NCBI GenBank assembly: GCA_010405405.1
Contig: MU004230.1
Location: 344,627-408,626, forward strand
Direction: 5' to 3'
DNA length: 64,000 nt
DNA from: Microthyrium microscopicum
Lineage: Eukaryota > Ascomycota > Dothideomycetes > Microthyriales > Microthyriaceae
In this document: positions 55,831-64,000 of the stretch, piece by piece
Layout of the letters: each line of letters starts with the position of its first letter
How positions within the stretch are numbered: position 1 is the stretch's first letter
Program-made: the position numbers and the translations under genes
The notes under the pieces: generated by a model
Databases searched by the model: none
What the model saw: only the letters and a program-made list of their open reading frames with translations
What the model was told of the DNA's origin: nothing

Positions 55831-57142
55831 AACTTTTGCGATTGTAGTGTGCTGAAAGGAGGACTATTTTTAGCAGCTAGAGCTCCTGAGATTGAAGATG
55901 GCGCGATATCTCGGCGGCGGTAGCAGGCAAACCATTAAAATTTCGCAAAACGAACAAACATAGCAGGATGCACGTCTTTCAAGGCCAAGATGGAGGAAGA
56001 AATGAGCGGAGGAGGAGTGGTGAGCTTGTTGAGTAAGCGCAAAGGTGTTTTGAAGCTAGAGAGGCTTCTGGTTGACGTTGCAATTGGAGAGTCAGATATG
56101 CAGGGTCTAAAAGAGGTTGGAGCTGGGTCCACTTTTTTATTCTCCCTATCCAGTCGCGCTTGTCCTTTTGCCCATGCTTCAAACTCTTCTTTCAACTTCA
56201 CTGCAATTACAAGTAGTATTCAACGCCATAAAAGCAATATTGTGGTGATGGTTTCCTAGAGGAATACTGCTTGGTCCTCTGAAGTTCATGCTTCGATGGC
56301 TGTCAACCAAGTATGATGTCGACCGTCTGCTACACATTATTATCAAGTGCTTTGTCTCCCATCGAATGCGAAGAATGATCAACTGCCTTTCAAATGCGCT
56401 AGGATTTAATTCATCAATTCTTCAGACAGTCCGATGGAAGACGTCTTTGTGGATGGGAGTGACCATTTATATTGTCGCCCAGTTGTTACTCAGAAATGCT
56501 GGCTTACAATTAGCATGTGAAAGTCAACAACAATAGGTATCTTCGAAAGGATACCCACCAGCACAAATATCTTCCAGATACTTGAGTGGTGCCCTGAATT
56601 TCAGAAATCCACTGCTAATATAGGTGCTTTCATATGCCACATGGGTAGACGACATGTAAAGTAAATGCGAGAAGCTGAAACCTAGCAGGACGGTTCCTGG
56701 AGTCAGATCATCGTCCGGCAAGTCTGCGCATATTAAGAATTGCCTATTGCAATTCGACCCTCAGCCTTAGAAATGGATAAGACCATCTATTGACTTACGA
56801 CAGGGTCTTCCCAGAGCCTCTTGGTCTAGCTACTTGCGATAACACAATCTGGTACGCACATCATCGAATCCTTCTGCACTGAGTAATAGCTCTGTTTGCC
56901 CAACGGGGTCTATTGTACTGCCCTATATGTCTAAAGGGATCAACAACCGCTTAGAGCTTAGACACGCGTATACGAATCCTGGACTATGAGCCTGTGATAG
57001 CGAGATATAGGTTTATACAAAGTTCTCAGCCCATGTCCTCAATTTTTCCAAAGGAGATCGTTGTGAGACTGAAGCATCTACCTAAGTATTTTTTTTCAAT
57101 GATTTCTGGTTGATCGAGTTTCACTTTCAGCTTATCGCAAGT
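55831..57142. other. Intergenic with possible small spliced gene
   Basis: About 1.3 kb between ALG5 and the lipase, which are divergent. On the minus strand an open stretch from 56203 to 55935 follows a possible TTGCAG acceptor and has protein-like sequence (KLKEEFEAWAKGQARLDREN); an upstream ATG lies at 56290. No family recognised, so it is not called as a gene. The rest holds the lipase promoter. Confidence 0.35.
57013..57019 (+). promoter_or_regulatory. Possible TATA box of the lipase gene
   Basis: TTATACAA lies about 125 bp upstream of the lipase ATG at 57143, the same spacing as the TATA elements of the cutinase and dehydrin-like genes. Weak consensus; function inferred. Confidence 0.35.
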
Positions 57143-58817
57143 ATGGCCTCACGAAAACTTCTCCTTTTAATGAGCCTGGCTCAATTATCCCTATCTCTAC
57201 CTCAAGTTAGAACAATTTCATCATCTGGTGAGTAGTAACTTAAGATGCGTTAGTCCCCATCACTAACTTTTCCAGTTCAAGGGATTTCGGACACTTTATT
57301 TTCTACTCTCGAGCTCATCGAGAACTTTGCTGCTGCCTCTTACTGCCCCAGCAATACTATGAGATCTAAAGATGCTGCAAAAATATCATGCCCAAAGTCA
57401 AAGAATTGCCCGAAAGTAGAATCAGCAGTTACAGCCATAGTGGCACCTGTGAGAAAGTAAGCATTATCAACCTTGAGTCCCCATATCCTAGCAATGACTA
57501 ACCGTTGGAAGTTTTCTTAAGACTGATGTCACTGGCTTTGTTGCAACCGATTCAACAAACAATCTTACCGTCATAGCCTTTCAGGGAACAGAAACGTTGA
57601 AACAAGCCAAAATCGACCTAACTTTGAGTCTAAAGAAGATTGACGAAGTATGTCAAGGATGTACGGTTCATACCGGATTCTGGCAGTCATGGGAGGAAGC
57701 AAAGCCTCAAGTTATGAAAGCTGTTAACGAGTCACTAAACAAGTTTCCCAACAATAAGCTGGTCGTTACAGGACATTCACTTGGTGGTGCTATCGCAACA
57801 ATAGCTGCCATCGACCTTCGATCTAATGGGGTGGCCGTTGATCTTGTAAGTATGCTGAAGTCTTCTATTGAATTCGAAAAGAGATCAAGCTCTTACTGAC
57901 GATATGCCCATCAGCATAGCTTTGGAGCCCCCAGAATTGGCAACCAGCAATTAGCAGACTATGTCCAAAAGCCCAAATCTAAAACAGGAGAGAACCACCG
58001 AGTAACTCACTACAACGACCCAGTGCCTCGACTCCCACCCACGATCATGGGATACGCTCATTATACCCCTGAGATCTACATCAAAACCATCAACAACAAA
58101 ACCGTTGTCCTCGCCGACATATTAGATCTCAGCGCTGAAACTTCAAGCCAAGGCAACGACCAATTCCACATCGTCGACGTCGCAGCTCACCGCTGGTACC
58201 TTGGCGACATTTCCGGCTGCTACATGGCCAACATCGACAGCAAAGACGGCAGTGAATCCAAACCCAGCTTAGCCAAACCACCAACAACCAACCCAGCACC
58301 ACCAGCAAACCCACCAACATCAAACCCAGTGCCACCATCATCAACCCCACCCCCATCACCACCAAACCCCCAACTACCAACCCAACCAACCCACACCCCC
58401 ATCCCACCCCCCAACCTCCTCCCGCACACCACCACCCCCATCGCACGCGATCTCGCCACCAACTGGGCCGAAACCATAATCACCTACCTAGGCAACAACA
58501 CGGACCTAATCCTCATCAACGGCCGCGCCTCCACCGCCGGCATAATCACCGGGATCCTCGGGTCCTTTGGCGTATCCGCGACGCTCGCGTTGCTGGACGC
58601 GTTAGGGCCCATGGGCGAGATGGTCAAGCCGTATATCGCGAGTCCGGCGTTTGTGGGTGGGTTGACGGCGAGTAGTGTGGCGAGTTTGACGGCGTTTTTG
58701 GAGCCGTGGATTGGGAGTGGGAGTGGGAGTGGGAGGGTGGATGTTAGTGCGTTGATACCGGTGTTGGAGGGGTTGTTGCCAAAGGGGAATGGGACGAGGG
58801 CTGGGTTGGGGTTTTAG
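57143..58817 (+). CDS. Secreted class 3 lipase with Pro-rich linker and extra C-terminal domain
   Basis: Four exons, 57143-57227, 57276-57456, 57512-57845 and 57915-58817, give 500 residues. Signal peptide MASRKLLLLMSLAQLSLSLP. The lipase_3 domain (about 30-305) has the oxyanion strand LTVIAFQGTE, nucleophile elbow VTGHSLGGA (Ser178), HSFGAPRIGN, Asp235 in THYNDPVPRLP and His292 in AAHRWYLG; Cys pairs include CQGC (136/139). All catalytic residues are intact. Unlike ordinary fungal lipases of about 300 residues it continues with a Pro/Thr-rich linker (about 318-375) and a Gly/Ala/Leu-rich C-terminal region of about 120 residues (STAGIITGILGSFGVSATLALL, FVGGLTASSVASLTAFLEPW) of unknown type. 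It resembles a membrane-associating or hydrophobic surface module, but lacks a clear GPI signal. The plus strand is very C-rich over the linker and then G-rich to the stop. Confidence 0.9.
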
Positions 58818-59541
58818 GGACTGTTTATGAGGAGTGGAGAGGTGGGAATGGAGGTGGGTTCTTTGGGTTGACGTTGTAATGTGAGTATGAATGGATTTTG
58901 AGTTTGGAGGGAAGGTGGGATGGGATGGGATGGAAGAGGAGATATGGATACCCCTTTTGCTTGGTCTGTGGATTTTTGTCAATACGATATTTTAGAAGGT
59001 TATGGAATGATGGCTGTAAATTACTGGTGATGATAGAATTACATCGTGTATACAGAGTGCTCTTGTAAACATCGAGTTATATAGAAAACTACAAAAATAC
59101 TTATAGTTCACATACAAATACATTAAACATTTCTAAGCTGATACATATATTATTACACCATCTACATTCCAAATGCTCTATAAGAATACAGGTATATTTA
59201 AGGTAAGACAAGACTAACGATTTCCAACCCCTGAGCGTGAGCTCATAGTAAACAACCAAGTCCCAATGCTACATTTTTCAGTATTACGTGGTATCTAAAC
59301 ATTCCAATTCCTTTCTCACATGCAACATTAACAAAGTGGAGAAAACACGTTCCCTTTGATAACCCATCCCCAGACTTCAGCCCAGACGTAGACATTAACA
59401 TTTCCCATGTCGATGCAAGACCGCCGTCCCAATATACTCCGTAGCCAAAGCCAAGTAGTTTTACTGTTTTCATACCAAAGGGTGCAAGAAATCGACCTTC
59501 TGATATGATATCGCGGATCATATCGTATTCTTCAATAGCCA
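58818..59541. other. Convergent 3' region of lipase and kinase genes
   Basis: No gene. The stretch 58860-58980 continues the G-rich plus-strand bias of the lipase tail, including tandem GGGAT units near 58917-58931. The remainder is AT-rich and should hold both 3' UTRs. An open frame on the minus strand (59243-59614) overlaps the kinase end in another frame and is probably chance. Confidence 0.45.
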
Positions 59542-61744
59542 TTATGATGATTCGTCGTCGTCCTCGTATCCTCGTTTGATGCCTCCTGGAACTTGGATGC
59601 CAGCTTTCACCCAAGCCTTGTCGGTGAGATCCGCCAGACTGAAACGACCCCTATTGACTTTTCGAAGTAGCCCATCAACAATGTCCCGAGCCTCTTCCCA
59701 GCCTTTTCCAGCTGCTTCGTCCCAGTCACCATCCGCATCGCCAAATCTCGACCAAATCCATTCGCAGCGAGCGATACGATGGGCAGCGCGGCCACGACTT
59801 CGGACTCGGGAACCTGGCTTTGGTGGTGGTGGATCGAATGGTAAACGGCCTTCCATTAGAGCATAGAGAAGCACGCCTAATGCCCAGGCGTCAGTGGCTC
59901 GGCCGTCGTAAGATTGGCTGAGTAAGATTTCAGGCGCGGCGTAGTCCTCCGAGCCGCAGCGCGTTGTGAGCATGGGATTCGCAGGGTCGATTTCGCGGCT
60001 GAGTCCGAGATCTGTGAGCGTCACAATTGACGTTGGATATGTGATAGGTTCCTGGATTGACCGAAGTGAGCTGCGATGAACGTTGACAAGAACATCTGGA
60101 TTGTATTAGTCAATAAATAAGAGCAGGCATGAACTGTGAATACTCACTTTCGAGTTTGAGATCTCGATGGACAATGTTCTTGCCGTGTAAATAGCTGACT
60201 GCACTAACAAGCTCTGCGAATATGCGCTGGACAAATTGAGGGGATAGGACGTCCTGATGTTCACTTGCTAACTCGAAAAGATCACCACCAGGGCAATATC
60301 CAAGAACCATGATTGACTCTTGCTCGTTGATTCCGTATGCCTTCAAGTGAATGAGACTTGGATGATGTATTGAGCGCATAATCTCAACTTCTCGTTTTAG
60401 GCTGAGTTCCATTCGTTCTTCATCAGCGCCTCCTGCTGGTCCATGCTCGACAATTTTTAATGCGGCAAGCTCTTTGGGATCCAACTGAATTTCGTGCTCC
60501 TCGTCAACAACTGCGCTCGGAGGTAGACATTGTTTGGTGCCTAGAATGACTCTACTGAATGTGCCTTGTCCAAGCGGTTTGACTTCTCTATATTGAAGCT
60601 TGGATCCAGAAATCTGATCGCGTACAGTCATAGTTGAGGATGGCTCCAGGTTTGGTTCTTCGTCGCGCATAATTTCATCTGGCTCACTCTCAGAGATGCT
60701 CCTATTGCTAGGTGGAGGCGTAGGAAAGGATGTTTGGGGAGGTTGTTGTTCCCCATGGTGACTGATAAATCCGCGTTGCTCTGCCAGGTGCTTCTCCCGG
60801 TGAAGCGGGTTCTCAAAGTTCACCTCCTGAAGGTTACTTCCAGTAGATAGGGTTGTATTTCTAGGTCGAACATTATGCATTGGTTCCGGTATATATTCGC
60901 TGAGACTTCTATGTCTAGAATGCGCGCTATCGTGTCTCTTTTTGTTTTGGGATTGTATTCCACTTGCTTCCACAGCGGCTGGCATCAGACTATTATACGA
61001 CTTCTTCTTTTTCGTTGAGGATGCGCGCGAGGTGGAAGCGCTTGGTATTTGACCGGAAAAGTTGTTAACTTGAGCGTTTTCGCGTAGACTTGATAATGAT
61101 CCAGATGATCCAGGTCTTGTGTGCCCTTTCTTCCACATGCTCGTAGTCTCTTCACTCATGATTGGTGAAGGTAGAGGAGTTATATCGGTCATGGCATTGA
61201 GCGCCGGGGAACCAATAACAGAGCCAGGAGACAATGAATATTGTGAGTTTATGCTCATAGTAGAGAGGTTGGAATGCAATGGGTGCGCGGGTATTAAGAT
61301 GGGCTGGGTGATGGGCGCTCCAACTATTGATTGTCTGTTCTCCTCGTATGTATGTCCTGTAGCGGTCGATGGAGTTCTGACGTGAACAGTGTATTTGGGA
61401 GGGCCGGACGATTGAGGCTGTAAGGAGGAAGTGTCGAAGTAGTCGTTTTGTGAGGTGTGGGTCAAGGTTTTGCTAGTTGTGGTTGACTCGTGAGACTGAA
61501 CCAAAGGTTGGCTTTCAACTTGTGAACCGTTGTTGGGGTGGCCATCGTCATTTACAGGTTGCGACTGCGCGCTCAATGGACCCTGTATGACTTGTTGTTC
61601 CATAGGGATGCATGATAGGTCGTTGATCGGCTCTATTGAAATGCCGTCAAATTGAAGATGTTGTCTGGTGTCGGAGTGTTCAAGCTCCCAAGGATTGTGG
61701 TGGAGAGGAGGGAGGGAAGGAAGTGGGAGTCGTGACTCCTCCAT
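59542..61744 (-). CDS. Ser/Thr protein kinase with long disordered N-terminus
   Basis: Two exons, 61744-60148 and 60095-59542, joined over a 52-nt intron (GTGAGT, TGACTAAT branch, CCAG), give 716 residues. The open frame extends upstream to 61873 and beyond but without any ATG, so 61744 is the first possible start; a further 5' exon cannot be excluded. Residues 1-380 are Ser/Pro/Gln-rich and disordered, with basic patch STKKKKSYNS. The kinase domain (about 384-700) has GQGTFSRV, the lysine in LAALKIVEHG, the catalytic loop HRDLKLEN (526-533, completed by the splice), DLG (561-563) in place of DFG, and YAAPEI. An insert of charged residues (DGDWDEAAGKGWEE) lies in the C-lobe. The layout recalls yeast Prr1/Prr2-type kinases acting in signalling, but orthology is not established. 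Confidence 0.85.
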
Positions 61745-62886
61745 TCGCCAGGCTTGTTCTGGAGAGCCGGTGGATAGCGTGGAGTTCTGGGGGAAGGAGC
61801 GGCTGGAGGGAGAGAGGCACAGCGACAGATTGGGAAGGCAGGATTCGCAGGCAAGGCTAGCCACGGAAAGCACACTGGGTGAAATGAGGCAAGCGCGGAT
61901 TGAGATAGAGATATTGATAGCTGCGATAGGAAGTCTTCCAACTCAAACTAGGATCAAGATCGCTCTCTAGAACCTTTAGACTTTCTGGGCGTGGGCGGCA
62001 AAGGTAGTGATGAAGCAAAATCGACACTGGCGAATCTAACAGCGCTCGGAAAAGATTAAAGTCAAGGGATGAGACGCAGGTGAGGTCACTATCTGCATCA
62101 GTAGTCCAACAACCAACAGGAAAAGTTGTGGGAGTTGCAAGCGTCGTCTGTCGTCTGTCGCAGGCTGGCAAGGCGCAGGTCCGGGAAAGTAAAGTCCTAA
62201 AAACGCTTTTCTGCAGCTAAACTCATCCTATCGCAGGCCTCTGCCTCTTATTAAGGCATTCTGATACGCCAATCTTGCGCGCGAGGCTCGTGCAAGAATG
62301 TCAAATATGTCAAGGGGTCTTTGACTTTTCAGCCTATCAGTCTGGCGTTCCCAAAGGCGTGGTTGACCCGTCTGGTTTTTGCCTTGTTCAACAATTCTAT
62401 CTTTGATTTATTCTCTCTCAACCACAATCCTTCCCTCAAGATTCCACGACGTCGGCTGGATTCCTTGCGCGGCTGTTTCGGCTGTAACTCGTGCCCGTAG
62501 CTTCATACGTCCGCTGCACCAGTTCCTAATTGTACGTAAGCCAAGCCACATCAAAGATCTCAACGTCAGCTGAGGCTGTCCATGATCGTGACTTTCAACA
62601 ATTGAGTCAAGAAACCCAACATCAGTCGACCTTTGATGCATTCGCTTAGCATCGCATCGGAGATTAGCTAAATTTGGCTCAACCTCTTTTTGGGACCCAG
62701 GAGTGTTCCAGCCAGGCTGGATCCAGCGCTATCGCGCTTTTGAAACAGGTACAAAGGTACAACAGGGGACTTTTTCTGTACATGGCTAGACGCAGCCTTG
62801 GGTCCCAAAGTCAAGATAGCCGCGCTGTTCTCCAAGAGATCCAGACGTGAAAACTTCGCCCTTCACCCCCTTATCGCGTTCCATCT
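61745..62886. other. Divergent promoter of kinase and Neurochondrin-family genes
   Basis: About 1.1 kb between two start codons. The minus-strand sequence from 61745 to about 61980 stays open in two frames but without an in-frame ATG, and is taken as kinase leader. Short CGTCGTCTGT/CGTCTGTCG repeats occur near 62140-62160. No other gene seen. Confidence 0.45.
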
Positions 62887-64000
62887 ATGTCCGTCATGGA
62901 AGAAGCACTTGAACAAATTCGGAACGAGCTGAAGCCTCAGGATAATACTGCGCGCCTTATGGGTCTTTTACGACTCCAAATACTCCTGAAAAATCACGAA
63001 GAAATGCTCCAAGATGCCACGGTGATGCAAAGCATGTGGCACGCAATACCCAAAATATATCTGATCCGTCTGTTGAAAGCTCGAGAATCAAAGAGCGTAT
63101 CTGCTGAAAATGCATCACAGATGAACCATTTGGCAGTTGCCATTATTCACACTTTTCTCGCTTCGCTGCAAAACGACGAAACAGTCGTCGAAGAAATGGC
63201 GACCAAGTTCGTCAAACCACTCGTGTCTCTTCTCTGCACTCAGCTGGACAGTCAGCTTGAACAAACACTCGCTTACCAAATACTGGGGCGATTAGTGCAG
63301 ACAAGAGCTGGTGCGATAAACTTTCTGCACGAAACTTGTACTGATCTCATGACGGTGCGATATCAGCAGGACGAGTGGCATTTCAACCACATCACGATCC
63401 TTCTTCGGGAGTGCTGGCGCTCTTTAGCGCAAGACACCGAAAAAATTGAGCTATGGGAAGCTCAGATAGTCATCTATATCGAGCATTTGACAGCTCGCCC
63501 AGATCCATCGCCAATGCTATCAATGCTCGCAGAAGTCATCCTAGACTCCAAGCACAGCAAAATCAGTCCTTGGATCTTACACGCCTTGCAGAAAGTCAAA
63601 GAGATATTCATAGCAAGTCCGACACAACCCATCTATCAGGCCACCATCTCCCTCACAGCCGCAATGCTAAGTCTTCCATCGCAAAGTAAGCCAATGCCAG
63701 AGCTTATTTTTAGCCAGACACCGCCCAACTTCACACCCCTCTTTCTCAAAATGATGCTCGCAGACGTCCAAGCAAGTATCCCAAGTTTAATGGAAACGCT
63801 TAACCTGCCGACTTACGCCGAAACTTCCCTCCGGCTAGCCAACACATATTCACTCATTGGCGGTGTATTACTCTTGATTGTAGATGCTGTCAAAAATGAT
63901 AATAGCATCAATATACCACCGTCCCAAATCCTTGAGATCCGCAGAGATTTGTCAGACACGTTTGGTTTAACTGTAGAATACTTTAGAGACAGATGGGACG
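62887..64000 (+). CDS. Neurochondrin-family protein, 5' part (runs off the window)
   Basis: An uninterrupted frame from ATG 62887 to the last base, 371 complete codons so far, with no intron needed. The product is all-helical, with repeated Leu-rich amphipathic stretches (LMGLLRLQILLKNHEEML, FVKPLVSLLCTQLDSQLEQTLAYQ, VLLLIVDAVKNDN), as expected for an ARM/HEAT-like solenoid. It matches the fungal proteins grouped in the Neurochondrin (formerly DUF1941) superfamily, usually 600 or more residues long; their role in fungi is not well known. A second ATG four codons downstream is also possible. No signal peptide. The recognition rests on overall pattern rather than a catalytic motif. The 3' end, stop and any introns lie outside this window. 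Confidence 0.7.
   Translation, partial: MSVMEEALEQIRNELKPQDNTARLMGLLRLQILLKNHEEMLQDATVMQSMWHAIPKIYLIRLLKARESKSVSAENASQMNHLAVAIIHTFLASLQNDETVVEEMATKFVKPLVSLLCTQLDSQLEQTLAYQILGRLVQTRAGAINFLHETCTDLMTVRYQQDEWHFNHITILLRECWRSLAQDTEKIELWEAQIVIYIEHLTARPDPSPMLSMLAEVILDSKHSKISPWILHALQKVKEIFIASPTQPIYQATISLTAAMLSLPSQSKPMPELIFSQTPPNFTPLFLKMMLADVQASIPSLMETLNLPTYAETSLRLANTYSLIGGVLLLIVDAVKNDNSINIPPSQILEIRRDLSDTFGLTVEYFRDRWD

Noticed and set aside
61745-61873. Kinase start extended to 61873
   Set aside because: The upstream codon is GTG and the whole upstream frame contains no ATG; a non-ATG start is not credible without evidence.

Overview
The window comes from a filamentous ascomycete (Pezizomycotina). The evidence is short spliceosomal introns of about 45-160 nt with GTRNGY donors and CTAAC/CTAAT-like branch points, typically fungal gene families (asco-laccase, CE5 cutinase, tea1/Kel1 kelch protein, DPR-type dehydrin-like protein, ALG5, Ntm1), and a 2.6-kb AT-rich island that looks like RIP. 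Genus cannot be fixed from sequence alone. Reading frames were assembled by hand; for every spliced model except the two judged uncertain, the exon lengths sum to a multiple of three and the junction codons restore family motifs.

Layout. 0-9.4 kb: a 0.7-kb MITE with near-perfect terminal inverted repeats just upstream of HAT1 (+), then the pyruvate dehydrogenase E1-alpha gene (-), and two C2H2 zinc-finger genes on the same strand that look like diverged tandem duplicates. 9.4-13.3 kb: no convincing gene. 13.3-21.1 kb: the cell-end marker Kel1/Tea1 (-) and a repeat-built dehydrin-like protein (-). 21.7-24.3 kb: RIP-like AT island with short terminal inverted repeats. 25-31.4 kb: an FMN split-barrel protein with a separate small first exon (-), an F-BAR/RhoGAP (+) convergent with the N-terminal methyltransferase NTM1 (-), and a cutinase (-). 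31.4-34.5 kb: gene desert. 34.5-41 kb: a zincin-like HExxH protein of unknown family (-), a CDP-alcohol phosphotransferase with a 10-nt micro-exon (-), and a NIPSNAP protein (-). 41.5-43.3 kb: secreted laccase (-), followed by a 5.4-kb desert. 48.8-56 kb: a twin-CX9C protein of the MIX17/CHCHD2 type (+), a seven-exon 631-residue secreted protein of unknown family (-), a small hypothetical ORF (-), and ALG5 (-). 57-62 kb: secreted class 3 lipase (+) convergent with a Ser/Thr kinase (-). 62.9-64 kb: the 5' part of a Neurochondrin-family gene (+) that runs off the window.

Functionally this is a mixed chromosome arm. Housekeeping genes cover chromatin, mitochondrial carbon entry, phospholipid and N-glycan synthesis, and polarity and Rho signalling. 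Between them sit secreted degradative enzymes (cutinase, laccase, lipase) that fit a plant-associated or saprotrophic life. No secondary-metabolite cluster, CRISPR array, rRNA gene or credible tRNA gene was seen. The items most worth a second look are the HExxH protein, the 631-residue secreted protein, the 45-nt in-frame intron inside a zinc finger, the micro-exon, the lipase tail, and the MITE at the HAT1 promoter.
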